Source: Pseudomonadota bacterium (GTDB taxonomy: Bacteria; Pseudomonadota; Alphaproteobacteria; Acetobacterales; Acetobacteraceae). From it: 34,208 bases of DNA. Within the stretch, counting starts at the first letter, position 1, and each line of letters begins with the position of its first letter. A program made the position numbers and the translations under genes. This document shows, piece after piece, positions 6,194-14,580 of the stretch. The notes below the pieces were generated by a model. It was not told the origin of the DNA. It made no database searches and worked only from the letters and a program-made list of their open reading frames with translations. The stretch spans positions 1-34,208 of the forward strand of contig JAFADX010000214.1 of assembly GCA_023424475.1 (NCBI GenBank), read 5' to 3'.

Positions 6194-8455
6194 TCAGAAG
6201 ACATTCGCCTCCGCCGCCCGCATGCCGATCGCGTCGAGATCAAGCCCCGTCTCGGGCCGGTAATGCGCTGCGTCGCCGAAGCACAGCAGCCCCTCTCCAA
6301 GCGCCGGGTGCACTGGCCGCAAGGCCTCGCGCCGCAACCATTCCAGTCGCGCCGCCTTCGGTATCGAGACCGTGTAGCCCTGCAACCGCCTCAATAGTGG
6401 TGTCGGCGGCCGCTCTGCTGCGGCGACGCGCCGCAACAGACCTGTCGACGTCTCGTCGATGGGCACTATGACGGTCTCCATCGCGTCCGCGATCAGCCGA
6501 AAGGCCTCGGCGATGCTGCGGAACGGGAAACGGCCGTCCGGCGCACCCGCCGCGATGGCCCGCATCACGCCACGCGCATCGCGCACCATGGTTGTATCCA
6601 GCGCGGCCTCTCCCTTCTGGAAGTACAATTCACGAAAGTAGGCGTGCACGGCGTCAAGGCCGAGCACATCCTCATGCTCGCGTAGCACCGGTCGCGCCGC
6701 TTGCCAGAAGGTCTCGATAGCATGGGGCGGCCGGAACGTCTCCGGCTCGAACACCACCACCCGTCCTTCCGCAAGCAAGCCATGCCGATTGCACCGCCCC
6801 GCAGCCTGCGCGAGGGAATCGAGCCCCGCAGCCGCGCGCCAGACCTCCGGCAAGCTGATGTCGACGCCAGCTTCGATCAGCGAGGTGCTGACGATGCGCA
6901 CCGGCGCCCCCGACGCGAGCCGCTGCCGCGCGTCCTCCAGCACCCGGCGGCGATGGACCGGACACATCAGCGTGGAAAGATGAACCGCGCCAGGTAGCTC
7001 ACGAATGGCGTCGAAGATCGCCCGCGCATGCGCACGGCTGTTGACGATGCACAGCATCTGCTGCTGTTCCGCGAAGCGCGCGGCGATCGTCGCATCGTCT
7101 GTCGGTCCCCGCCGCACCTCCACTCGCACCCGCTTCAAGGCGGCGTAGAGTGCCCTGGGGGTGGGGGCAAGCTCACGTTCTGCCCCGATATCGAATCCAT
7201 TCGCGAATTCGTCCTGTACCCTCAGCGCCGGCTGGGTTGCGGTGCACAACACGACGCTCGTACCGTAGTTCCGCGCCAGTTCGTCCAACGCCGCCATGCA
7301 GGGCCGCAGCACGTGCAGCGGCAGCATCTGCGCCTCGTCCAGCACGATCACGGCGCCGGCCAGGTTGTGCAGCTTGCGGCAAGGTGAGGTGCGGCTCGCA
7401 AAGAGGCTTTCAAAGAACTGCACCGCCGTGGTGACGACGACGGGCACATCCCAGTTCTCGGCGGCGCGCCGCAGCTTGCGCCGCCCATCGGTACCTTCAT
7501 CGTCATCGTCGGGATCGCCCCAGTCGAAGGAGGCGTGGTGCTCCAGCACGTCGTCCTCCGTACCCAGCGCCTCGCGGAACACGGCGGCCGTCTGCTCGAT
7601 GATGGAGGTGAAGGGTATCACGTAGATGATGCGTCGCAGCCCGTGCCGTACGGCGTGCTCCAGCGCGAAGGAGAGCGACGCCAGCGTTTTGCCGCACCCC
7701 GTCGGGACGGTGAGCGTGAACAATCCTGTCTGCAGGCATGCCTTCTCAACGGCATGCGCCAGCACGGCCTGCCGCAGCGCCTGGATCGCCTCTGCGCCGT
7801 CGCTGCGCAGGGAGGCCATGTGGTGGCGCAGGCGGTCGCGCAACGCGACGATCGCGGCGTGGCTGCCACGCGGGGCCTGCCGCTCCTCGGCCGCGGCATA
7901 GAAGGCCTCCGTCGCCAGGAAATCGGCATCGACCAGGCAGGAGAACAGCATGCGGGTCAGGAAGGCCTCGGTGAAGCCCGCGGCCGGGCTGTTCTGCAAA
8001 CGCCGGCTCGGTCTCAGCGCCGCGCGGGGCGGCAACGGTCCCGTATGGCCGACCCATCCGTCATACGGTTCGATGCGCCAATCCGGCCCCAAGCGCCGGT
8101 CAAGCGTATCGGGCTCCGGCAATCCCGCGTGATGGCCGGCGATGACTTTGGCCAGCAGGCGTCCGGAGAAGTGTCCATAGGCGCGGATCGCCTCAACCGC
8201 CCCGGCGGTCGAATGGTCAGGTCCCCTTCTTTGAGCGCCGTCAGCGGCCGCAGTCCGGATGTACTCCTGGAAGGCGAGAGACATCTTTCCAATATCGTGC
8301 AACAGCCCGGCTGCACGCGCGAGCTCGGAACAACCAAACACCGCCGCATATGACGCTGCACCTTCCGCAACGGCGTGGAGATGCCTGCTCAAACCCTCCC
8401 AGGCTTCCGGTGGACGCCCTTCAAGAGAATGTGCAAATCGCTGTGTATCATGCAT
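6194..8455 (-). CDS. cas3: Cas3 nuclease-helicase, type I-C
   Basis: A 753-residue fused HD nuclease and superfamily 2 helicase recruited by target-bound Cascade to unwind and degrade DNA. The HD domain shows H9 (FAHSLEG), LLHDIGK (H53-D54) and DHSTAGA (residues 80-86). The helicase shows PTGCGKT (251-257, Walker A), VLDEAQML (371-378, DExH-type box), CTATQPA (404-410, motif III), SLIEAGVDIS (motif V) and QAAGRCNRHG (motif VI). All key residues are present, so interference activity is plausible. It is the first gene of the leftward cas operon; 122 bp separate it from cas5, unlike the tight spacing of the rest. Confidence 0.95.
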   Translation of the reverse strand: MHDTQRFAHSLEGRPPEAWEGLSRHLHAVAEGAASYAAVFGCSELARAAGLLHDIGKMSLAFQEYIRTAAADGAQRRGPDHSTAGAVEAIRAYGHFSGRLLAKVIAGHHAGLPEPDTLDRRLGPDWRIEPYDGWVGHTGPLPPRAALRPSRRLQNSPAAGFTEAFLTRMLFSCLVDADFLATEAFYAAAEERQAPRGSHAAIVALRDRLRHHMASLRSDGAEAIQALRQAVLAHAVEKACLQTGLFTLTVPTGCGKTLASLSFALEHAVRHGLRRIIYVIPFTSIIEQTAAVFREALGTEDDVLEHHASFDWGDPDDDDEGTDGRRKLRRAAENWDVPVVVTTAVQFFESLFASRTSPCRKLHNLAGAVIVLDEAQMLPLHVLRPCMAALDELARNYGTSVVLCTATQPALRVQDEFANGFDIGAERELAPTPRALYAALKRVRVEVRRGPTDDATIAARFAEQQQMLCIVNSRAHARAIFDAIRELPGAVHLSTLMCPVHRRRVLEDARQRLASGAPVRIVSTSLIEAGVDISLPEVWRAAAGLDSLAQAAGRCNRHGLLAEGRVVVFEPETFRPPHAIETFWQAARPVLREHEDVLGLDAVHAYFRELYFQKGEAALDTTMVRDARGVMRAIAAGAPDGRFPFRSIAEAFRLIADAMETVIVPIDETSTGLLRRVAAAERPPTPLLRRLQGYTVSIPKAARLEWLRREALRPVHPALGEGLLCFGDAAHYRPETGLDLDAIGMRAAEANVF

Positions 8456-8734
8456 TGAAATACGTCCCGGAGCCGTTTGGTGCCCGAGCGAAAGGGGCAG
8501 TATCCGCGTAGTTCAAAGGCGGCACCATCAAAGCCGCGGACTAACCACCTGGCCCGATATCCGATCAGCCGCCGGAAGGCAGCGGCGCGAAACCGCCGCT
8601 TCATCTCGGTCGGCTTGCCGTTGCGGTCAGCGTCGCGATCATGTCCTGTTCCGCCGCTGCGGCGCTCATGTAACGCAGTGCCGCGGTGATGAAGAGCTGA
8701 TCCGCCTCGGCCGGCAAGCCCGTCGAGCATTTCC
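8456..8734. other. Junction between cas3 and the truncated molybdenum hydroxylase gene; no assignable gene
   Basis: This stretch lies upstream of leftward cas3 and must contain its promoter, but I see no convincing -35/-10 pair. A leftward frame ending at 8601 contains EADQLFITAALRYMSAAAAE, which has protein-like composition but which I do not recognise. It could be the tail of an old gene fused to the truncated coxL-like frame. Another leftward frame covers much of the rest but has no recognisable motif. The junction marks where CRISPR-Cas DNA meets catabolic-island DNA. Confidence 0.4.
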
Positions 8735-8921
8735 CCCTGTCAGCACGAGATGCACGCCGGGCAGGCGCCGCGCCGCCGATGGCACGGAGACGCGCATGCG
8801 CATAGGGTGAGCCCCGCACGATTCCTTCGAGCTGGCCCGGCACGATACGGTCGGCGCCATAGTCTCCGCGACCGGTGAGAAAGCGACGGTCCTCGATCCT
8901 CGGGACCGAGCGCCCATTCAC
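8735..8921 (-). pseudogene. Broken N-terminus of a molybdenum hydroxylase large subunit (CoxL/XdhB-like)
   Basis: The leftward frame from GTG 8921 reads NGRSVPRIEDRRFLTGRG, then GADRIVPGQLEGIVRGSPYAHARLRAI, which is the standard opening of xanthine dehydrogenase/CO dehydrogenase family large subunits. A shift of frame near 8775 is then needed to continue with SAARRLPGVHLVLTG. After about 60 residues the similarity stops, whereas intact proteins run to about 770 residues. The GTG overlaps the iclR stop (GTGA), so the gene was once translationally coupled to iclR. Such enzymes oxidise aldehydes or N-heterocycles; this copy cannot work. Confidence 0.75.
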
Positions 8922-9745
8922 GACACGGCCTCCCCATCCTGAACCGGGCCGATGCCCCCCAGCGCCCGTGACAGGCGCGATGCGGTCGCCGCAAGCTCCG
9001 CGAGGCATCGCGCGGCCACCGCCTTCGTGAAACGGTGCACCGGCCCCGAGATGTTGATGACGCCGACAAAGCCGCCGGTGTCGAAGATCGGCGCGGCGAC
9101 CGAGGCTGTCTCGACATCGCCCTGGCCGGAGGTCGAACGGCAGAGCGCGAGATAATCCACCTCCGCGGCGGGCCGGTGGCCGCCCATCTCGTAGCGCCGC
9201 AGGATCTCGCTCGTCGCGGCGCCATCAAGATCCAGGATCTGGCCGGCCGTGATGACGTGGCGCACCGCCTGCGGCGAATCGACGCGAAAGAGGCACTGAC
9301 GCCGTGCACCGGCGCGGACGTAGAAGGCCGCACTCTCCCCCGTGGCCGCGACAAGGTGCGCGAGGGCCGGCTTCATCACTTCCTCGAGCTGAAATGACGC
9401 GACGTAGCCCGAGCCGAGCTCGAACAGGATGCCGCCGACGCGATAGCGGCCGTCGGCGAGGCGCATGACGTAGCCATTGCGCTCCAGCGTGGCGAGAATG
9501 CGGAGCAGGGTGCTCTTGAACAGCCCGGTCCGCCTCGACAATTCGCTGAGCGACAGGCGAGGCGCGGTCCGAAAGGCGTCCAGCACCGACAGGGCACGCT
9601 CGACGGCGGCGATGGGCCGGTCATCGCCAGCGGCATCCCGCTCGCCCTCCGCCGCCTCGGTGATGCGTACGCGACGCTTTGCATTGACGACGGCGCCGCG
9701 CTTGCCCGCCCGCCGCACAGTCGTTGGAGTCGATTTGGTCGCCAT
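8918..9745 (-). CDS. IclR-family transcriptional regulator
   Basis: A 275-residue IclR-type regulator. After a basic, alanine-rich extension of about 45 residues comes the winged helix: AVERALSVLDAFRTAPRLSLSELSRRTGLFKSTLLRILATLERNGYVMRLADGRYRVG. The C-terminal effector-binding domain includes SAAFYVRAGARRQCLFRVDSPQAVRHVITAGQILDLDGAATSEIL and the late VGVINISGPVHRF motif. It is divergent from the first FAD oxidoreductase gene, with 464 bp between them. Three matching pseudo-palindromes in front of the catabolic units (9863, 13162, 15896) are the probable binding sites, one of them in its own upstream region, so autoregulation is likely. The ligand is unknown; it is probably the transported substrate or a 2-oxo acid derived from it. 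Confidence 0.93.
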   Translation of the reverse strand: MATKSTPTTVRRAGKRGAVVNAKRRVRITEAAEGERDAAGDDRPIAAVERALSVLDAFRTAPRLSLSELSRRTGLFKSTLLRILATLERNGYVMRLADGRYRVGGILFELGSGYVASFQLEEVMKPALAHLVAATGESAAFYVRAGARRQCLFRVDSPQAVRHVITAGQILDLDGAATSEILRRYEMGGHRPAAEVDYLALCRSTSGQGDVETASVAAPIFDTGGFVGVINISGPVHRFTKAVAARCLAELAATASRLSRALGGIGPVQDGEAVS

Positions 9746-10209
9746 GCGCGCCCTTCGGGAAGCTGATGAACCCGCACAATGCGCTGTTCCGCTTTCACTC
9801 TACCCCTGGCGCGGGACCGGAGAAGCGCCGGCGCGCCTCCGGCGAAGGGCCCTTGACCACAAAAATGGAACAGCGTTCTCTTCGTACCGGCACGGCTTCG
9901 GTCGCGCAAGCGCCAGGAACGGCCGATCGCAGGATCGGAGCAGGTGCCGAGTAGGTGGAGACGGCGTTCCCGAAAGCCGGGAGGAATGGCGACGTGTCTG
10001 ATGCTCCCCTTCACGTATGTCCCCTTGCCGGGCTGGGCCCGGCCCTGCCAACGCGGCAGACTCCGCTGCGCGGAGCATGGGCCTTCCTTGGCCGGCGAGT
10101 CCGGCCGGTTGCAGACGCTTCCGGCGACGAAGACGGATGTGCTGGGGCGGGTCGCAGCACGTCAATCCGGGCATCACGGCGCGACGCCGCGCCAAGGACG
10201 TAACGCGCC
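9746..10209. other. Divergent intergenic region between iclR and the first FAD oxidoreductase
   Basis: There are 464 bases without a supportable gene; the open frames here have no recognisable sequence. It holds the first candidate IclR operator (9863-9883), preceded on the plus strand by TTGACC (9853-9858), a possible -35 box. The rest is GC-rich with small inverted repeats (for example GGCCGGCGAGTCCGGCC near 10090-10107). The transcript leader of the downstream gene would be more than 300 bases if the promoter is at the operator. Confidence 0.4.
9863..9883. promoter_or_regulatory. Candidate IclR operator 1
   Basis: AAATGGA, 7 bases (ACAGCGT), then TCTCTTC. The inner part contains GAAC-AGC-GTTC, a perfect short inverted repeat. 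It shares 18 of 20 bases with operator 2 and the same 7-7-7 layout with operator 3. It lies between the divergent iclR and FAD oxidoreductase genes, placed to control both. Confidence 0.65.
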
Positions 10210-11532
10210 ATGTACACGCCCGCTTCCGACAGCACGGCACCGGCGCAGACCCCTTACATCGCCCGCGGAGGCGAGCCGCTGTCGCTATCCGCTCTCCAGG
10301 GAGAGCACCAAGCCGACATCGCCATCGTCGGAGGCGGAATCGCCGGCTGTTCCGCCGCATTGCACGCGGCGGCTGCCGGCGCTCGCGTCGTGCTGGTGGA
10401 AGGGCAGTCCGTCGGCTGGGGCGCGTCCAGCCGCAACGCCGGTCATCTGCCCGCTTCCACGAAGCACGAGCCCGACGAGATCCTGCGCCGATACGGCCCG
10501 AGTTATGGCCAGCGCATCCTCGATGCGAGCGAGAACGGCCCGCGCCTTGTCATGGAACTCGCGCAGAAGCACGGCATCGACTGCGACGTCGCGCTGCCTG
10601 GCATCATCAACGCCGCGCATTCGCCGGCAGCGTTCGACACGCTGCGCCGCCGCGCGGAGTACTGGCAGGCCCGCGGCCGGCCGCTTGAAATCCTCGACCG
10701 TACACGCCTCGCGGAAATGACGGGGACGGCACTTTACCTCGGCGGTGTACTTGACCGCCGCGGCGGCTGCATCAACCCGCTTGCCTATGTGCGTGGCCTG
10801 GCGCGCGCAGCGTTGAAGGCAGGCGCCGCGCTGCACGAGAAGACGCGCGCGACGAGCCTGCGTCAGGGCGGTCGGCGATGGCGCATCGCCACGGACACGG
10901 GCGCCAGCATCCTCGCCGACCGCGTCTTCCTCTGCACCAACGCCTATACCGACGGCCTCTGGCCGGGTCTGCGGCAGACCGTCATTCCGGTGCGCACCGT
11001 GCAGTTCCTGACCAGGCCGCTCTCGGACAATCTGCGCCGCACGATCCTTCCCGGCGGAAACCCGATGATCGACACGCGGCGCGTGCTGATCTCGCTGCGC
11101 ATGTATCCGGACGGGCGACTGCATTTCGGCGCCGGCCCTCGCATGCGCGCAGGCAGCGTGCCTCCCTGGCCGGAAATGCGCCGCTGGCTCGGCACCCTCT
11201 TCCCGCAGGTCGGCGAGATCGAGCCCGAGACGGGCTGGGCAGGCTGGATGGCCTTCAACAAGGTGGATTCGTGGCAGATGCACGAACTCGCCCCGGGCGT
11301 GCACGCGGCGCTGGGCTGCAACGGCCGCGGCGTCGCGCTCGCCACGATCTACGGGCGCGACCTTGCGCGCCTGGCCGCCGGGACCCCGGCCTCTGAGCTC
11401 ACCCTGCCCTTCGCGCCGCTCGATCCGGTGCGCTTCCACGCCTTCTCCGGGATGGGCGCAGCGGCCATCGTGCGCTGGTACCGCTTCCGGGACGATATCG
11501 AGATGCGGCGGCTAAAGGCCGCGAACTCATAG
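10210..11532 (+). CDS. FAD-dependent oxidoreductase, DAO family (paralog 1)
   Basis: A 440-residue D-amino-acid-oxidase-fold flavoenzyme of the type annotated as gamma-glutamylputrescine oxidase/glycine oxidase-like. The FAD-binding Rossmann motif is IAIVGGGIAGCSAALHAA (GGGIAG at 41-46) ending at E64 in VVLVEG; GWGASSRNAGHLPASTKHEP follows. The C-terminal HELAPGVHAALGCNGRGVALAT closes the FAD site. Such enzymes oxidise primary or secondary amines or amino acids with O2 or an acceptor. It is the closest relative of paralog 2 (shared blocks YWQARGRP and INPLAYVRGLARAA), with paralog 3 more distant. It is divergent from iclR and converges on the ThDP enzyme, overlapping it by 6 bp. AAGGA lies 10 bases before the ATG. 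The substrate is not deducible. Confidence 0.88.
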   Translation: MYTPASDSTAPAQTPYIARGGEPLSLSALQGEHQADIAIVGGGIAGCSAALHAAAAGARVVLVEGQSVGWGASSRNAGHLPASTKHEPDEILRRYGPSYGQRILDASENGPRLVMELAQKHGIDCDVALPGIINAAHSPAAFDTLRRRAEYWQARGRPLEILDRTRLAEMTGTALYLGGVLDRRGGCINPLAYVRGLARAALKAGAALHEKTRATSLRQGGRRWRIATDTGASILADRVFLCTNAYTDGLWPGLRQTVIPVRTVQFLTRPLSDNLRRTILPGGNPMIDTRRVLISLRMYPDGRLHFGAGPRMRAGSVPPWPEMRRWLGTLFPQVGEIEPETGWAGWMAFNKVDSWQMHELAPGVHAALGCNGRGVALATIYGRDLARLAAGTPASELTLPFAPLDPVRFHAFSGMGAAAIVRWYRFRDDIEMRRLKAANS

Positions 11533-13107
11533 GCGGAGCTCGACCAGATAAGGTCCGCGCGCCGCGAAGCCGCGCTGCAGCTGCCGCACCAGACCTTCGA
11601 GGTCGTCGGCATGGCCGGCCTCGACGCCGTGGCCACGCGCGATGCCCACCCAATCCAGCGCCGGCCGATCCAGCGTCAGCATGTCGATCGAACGCTGCCC
11701 CGGATTGCGGATGCCGACGCGCGGCAGCTGCGCGCGCAGGATCTGGTAGGCGCGGTTGGCCATGATCACGACGGTGATGTCGAGCCCTTCCCGTGCCATC
11801 GTCCACAGCGCCTGTTCCGTGTACATGGCGCTGCCGTCGCCGGCGAGGCAGAGCACGCGCCGGTCCGGACAGGCCAGCGCCGCGCCGATCGCCACCGGCA
11901 TGCCGTAGCCGATCGACCCGCCGACATTCTGCAACCAGTCATGCGGCGCGGCCTCGGCGGTGAAGCGCGCGAAGCCGCGGCCGGTCGTCACGGCCTCGTC
12001 CACCACGATGGCGTTCTCCGGCAGCAGCGCGGTGATGGTACGCGCGATGCCTTCGGGCGTCGGCGCGCCGGCTGGCAGCGTGCGTGTGGTGGCCGCCGCC
12101 GGCACCGGCGCGGCTTTCGCGCCCACGGCATCGGCCAGGGCGGCGAGTGTCGCCTCGATATCGTCATCCGCCTCGGCGAGTTCGACGAAGACGCAATGGG
12201 GTTGCGTCAGCACGTTCGATCGATCGGGAAAGGCGAAGTTCGATACCGGGCGCCGCGCGCCGCACAGCACCACCTGCTGGATCTCCCGCAGCGCGGCGAT
12301 CGCCTCCTCGCCGGCGTAGGGCACGCGCGCGATCTCCACGCGACCCGCGCCACGCTCGTTGCGGGGGCTGGAGATCGGCGTGCGCAGCGCGCAGCCGGTG
12401 GCCTGCGCAATGGCCGCGGCGAAGGCCTTCGCACGCGCGGACACGAAGCTGCCGCCGAGCAGAAGGAGACTTGCCGCCCCCTGGCGCAACGCCGCCGCGG
12501 CGACCTGGACCAGCGTTGCGTCGGGCATCGCGCGGGGCGGCGGTGGCGCGGCCACGCGGACCGCATGCCCGCCGGCGGACCAGGTCGCATCCGCCGGCGC
12601 GATCAGCGTCGCGATGCGGCCCGCGCCGATCCGCGCCTGCTCCACCGCCTGCGTCGCGGCCTCGGCAAGCGCGGCGGCATCCGGCGCCGCCTCCACCCAG
12701 TGCGAAACCGTCCGCGCCATGCCCGCGATGTCGGCCGTCAGCGGCGCGTTGTGGGCGAGGTGGAAGCTCGCATGATCGCCCACGATGTTGACGACGCCCG
12801 ACCCCGCCTTCTTCGCGTTGTGCAGATTCGCCATGCCGTTGGCGAAGCCGGGGCCGAGATGCAGCAGCGTCGCCGCCGGCCGCCGCGCCAGGCGGAAGTA
12901 GCCGTCCGCGGCACCTGTCGCCACGCCCTCGAACAACGCCAGCACGCAGCGCATGCGGTCCGAGCGATCGAGCGCCGCGACCGCATGCATCTCCGAGGTG
13001 CCCGGATTGGTCAGGCACAGATCGACCCCGCCCGCCTCGAGGGCGCGGATCATGTCATCCGCGCCGGTCACGACGGGATGGGTGTGCTGTTCGATGGTCT
13101 GGGCCAT
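11527..13107 (-). CDS. ThDP-dependent enzyme, acetolactate synthase/benzoylformate decarboxylase-like
   Basis: A 526-residue thiamine-diphosphate enzyme with the three-domain POX/ALS architecture. The N-terminal PYR domain has the activating glutamate (E60 in ALFEGVATGAADGY) and the CLTNPGTSEMH start. A central domain follows, then the C-terminal PP domain with GDG (423-425) and N451 (ANRAYQILRAQL) for Mg-ThDP. Family members decarboxylate 2-oxo acids or join them. In this setting, decarboxylation of a 2-oxo acid made by the neighbouring flavoenzymes is the likely role; true branched-chain biosynthesis is unlikely, since no small subunit is nearby. The start at 13107 is chosen for its AGGAGA site; the frame extends 45 residues further without family likeness and over the operator. 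It is divergent from paralog 2. Confidence 0.88.
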   Translation of the reverse strand: MAQTIEQHTHPVVTGADDMIRALEAGGVDLCLTNPGTSEMHAVAALDRSDRMRCVLALFEGVATGAADGYFRLARRPAATLLHLGPGFANGMANLHNAKKAGSGVVNIVGDHASFHLAHNAPLTADIAGMARTVSHWVEAAPDAAALAEAATQAVEQARIGAGRIATLIAPADATWSAGGHAVRVAAPPPPRAMPDATLVQVAAAALRQGAASLLLLGGSFVSARAKAFAAAIAQATGCALRTPISSPRNERGAGRVEIARVPYAGEEAIAALREIQQVVLCGARRPVSNFAFPDRSNVLTQPHCVFVELAEADDDIEATLAALADAVGAKAAPVPAAATTRTLPAGAPTPEGIARTITALLPENAIVVDEAVTTGRGFARFTAEAAPHDWLQNVGGSIGYGMPVAIGAALACPDRRVLCLAGDGSAMYTEQALWTMAREGLDITVVIMANRAYQILRAQLPRVGIRNPGQRSIDMLTLDRPALDWVGIARGHGVEAGHADDLEGLVRQLQRGFAARGPYLVELRL

Positions 13108-13161
13108 GCGGGCGGGTCTCCTTGCGCCGAATATGGTCTTGCCGCCGCGGGGCGTCGAGGG

Positions 13162-13182
13162 AAATGGAACGCCGTTCTCTTT
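13162..13182. promoter_or_regulatory. Candidate IclR operator 2
   Basis: AAATGGA, 7 bases (ACGCCGT), then TCTCTTT, with inner GAAC-GCC-GTTC. It differs from operator 1 only at two spacer bases in the first 20. It lies in the 133-bp divergent promoter region between the ThDP-enzyme gene and FAD oxidoreductase paralog 2. Confidence 0.65.
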
Positions 13183-13240
13183 TTCTCTTGCCGGACCCCG
13201 CGCGCTGGCGTCCAATTCTGCGGCGCGAGGGAGAGGCGGC

Positions 13241-14575
13241 ATGCATCTGCCGATCGACGATGATCCGACCTATCCGAAAACGAGCTTCACGGCGGGCGGG
13301 GGGCAGGCACTCGACCTCGCGCCCTTCGCCGGGGAAGCCGAGGCCGACATCGCGATCATCGGCGGCGGCATCGGCGGCTGCTCCGCCGCGCTGCACGCCG
13401 CGGAGGGCGGCGCGCGCGTCGTGCTGCTGGAGGCCCACCGCATCGGCTGGGGCGCCTCCGGCCGCAATGCCGGCCATGTCGCACCGGCGACCAAGCACGA
13501 CCCGCACGAGATCATCGCGCACTACGGCGCCGAACGTGGCCAGCGCCTCATCGACGCGACGGAACAGGGTCCGGCGCTGATCGCCGACCTCATCGCGAAG
13601 CATGGCATCGACTGCGACTACAGCGTCGCCGGCATCGTCTCCGGCGCGCATACCAAGGCGGCACTGAAGGCGATGGAGAAGCGCGTCGCCTATTGGCAGG
13701 CGCGCGGGCGGCCCGTGGAGCTGCTCGACCGCCGCGCCGCCGCCGAGACCATCGGCAGCAGCTTCTACCTCGGCGCCTGGCTCGACCGTCGCGGCGCCAA
13801 GATCAATCCGCTCGCCTATGTGCGCGGCCTGGCGCGCGCCGCCATCGCGGCCGGCGCCGCGCTGCACGAAGGCACCCGCGCCGCCGCGCTCGACCGCGAC
13901 GGCGCGCGCTGGCGCATCACGACGAAGGACGGCGCGGTGCTGCGCGCGGACCGCGTCTTCCTCTGCACCAACGCCTATACGGACGACCTCTGGCCGGGGC
14001 TTCGGCGGACCATCGTGCCGGTGCGCGCCTATCAGTTCGGCAGCGCGCCGCTGCGCGACAACATCCGCAAGACCATCCTGCCCGGTGGCCAGGTCATGAC
14101 GGATTCGCGCCGCCTGCTCTCCGGCATCCGCCTGCATGCGGACGGACGCCTGCAATTCGGCGGCATGGGTCCCGCCTTCGGCCCGCAGGGAGAACCGTCC
14201 TGGCGCGGCACGCTGCACCGCCTGCGCAGCATCTTTCCTCAGCTCGGCGATGTCGGCGCCGAGTTCTGGTGGTCCGGCTTCATGGCGATGAACGGCGACA
14301 ATTCCTGGCACATCCACCGGCTCGCGCCCGGGCTGCACGCCATGATGGGCTGCAACGGGCGCGGCGTCGCACTTGCCACCATCTACGGCCGCGAATTGGC
14401 GCGCCATGCGCTGGGCACGCCCGAAAGCGAACTCGTCCTGCCGCCGAGCCCCCCGAAGCGCATCCTCGTGCAGCCCATCGCACGGCCGCTCGTGACCGCG
14501 CTGATCCAATGGTATTCGCTGCGCGACAACCTCGAGACGCGACGCCTCGAGAAGCAACGGCCTGCGGAAATCTGA
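13241..14575 (+). CDS. FAD-dependent oxidoreductase, DAO family (paralog 2)
   Basis: A 444-residue DAO-fold flavoenzyme. FAD site: IAIIGGGIGGCSAALHAA (GGGIGG at 41-46) with E64; then GWGASGRNAGHVAPATKHDP, and late GLHAMMGCNGRGVALATIYG. Long stretches match paralog 1 (HGIDCD, YWQARGRP, INPLAYVRGLARAA, RVFLCTNAYTDDLWPGLR), so the two arose by duplication. The start at ATG 13241 has GGGAGAGG 4-11 bases before it. The open frame reaches far upstream through the promoter and antisense to the ThDP gene; that part is not coding. It is followed after 5 bp by paralog 3, so the two are co-transcribed. Whether the paralogs act on different substrates or as a complex cannot be told from sequence. Confidence 0.88.
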   Translation: MHLPIDDDPTYPKTSFTAGGGQALDLAPFAGEAEADIAIIGGGIGGCSAALHAAEGGARVVLLEAHRIGWGASGRNAGHVAPATKHDPHEIIAHYGAERGQRLIDATEQGPALIADLIAKHGIDCDYSVAGIVSGAHTKAALKAMEKRVAYWQARGRPVELLDRRAAAETIGSSFYLGAWLDRRGAKINPLAYVRGLARAAIAAGAALHEGTRAAALDRDGARWRITTKDGAVLRADRVFLCTNAYTDDLWPGLRRTIVPVRAYQFGSAPLRDNIRKTILPGGQVMTDSRRLLSGIRLHADGRLQFGGMGPAFGPQGEPSWRGTLHRLRSIFPQLGDVGAEFWWSGFMAMNGDNSWHIHRLAPGLHAMMGCNGRGVALATIYGRELARHALGTPESELVLPPSPPKRILVQPIARPLVTALIQWYSLRDNLETRRLEKQRPAEI

Positions 14576-14580
14576 CCCGG

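Noticed and set aside
8389..8730. Leftward 113-codon frame upstream of and overlapping cas3
   Set aside because: No ribosome site or recognisable motif, overlaps the cas3 start, and its first part covers the decayed coxL-like region.
11611..13263. 550-codon rightward open frame antisense to the ThDP enzyme
   Set aside because: It lies opposite a gene with clear ThDP motifs, is rich in Arg and Gly, and has no recognisable domain.
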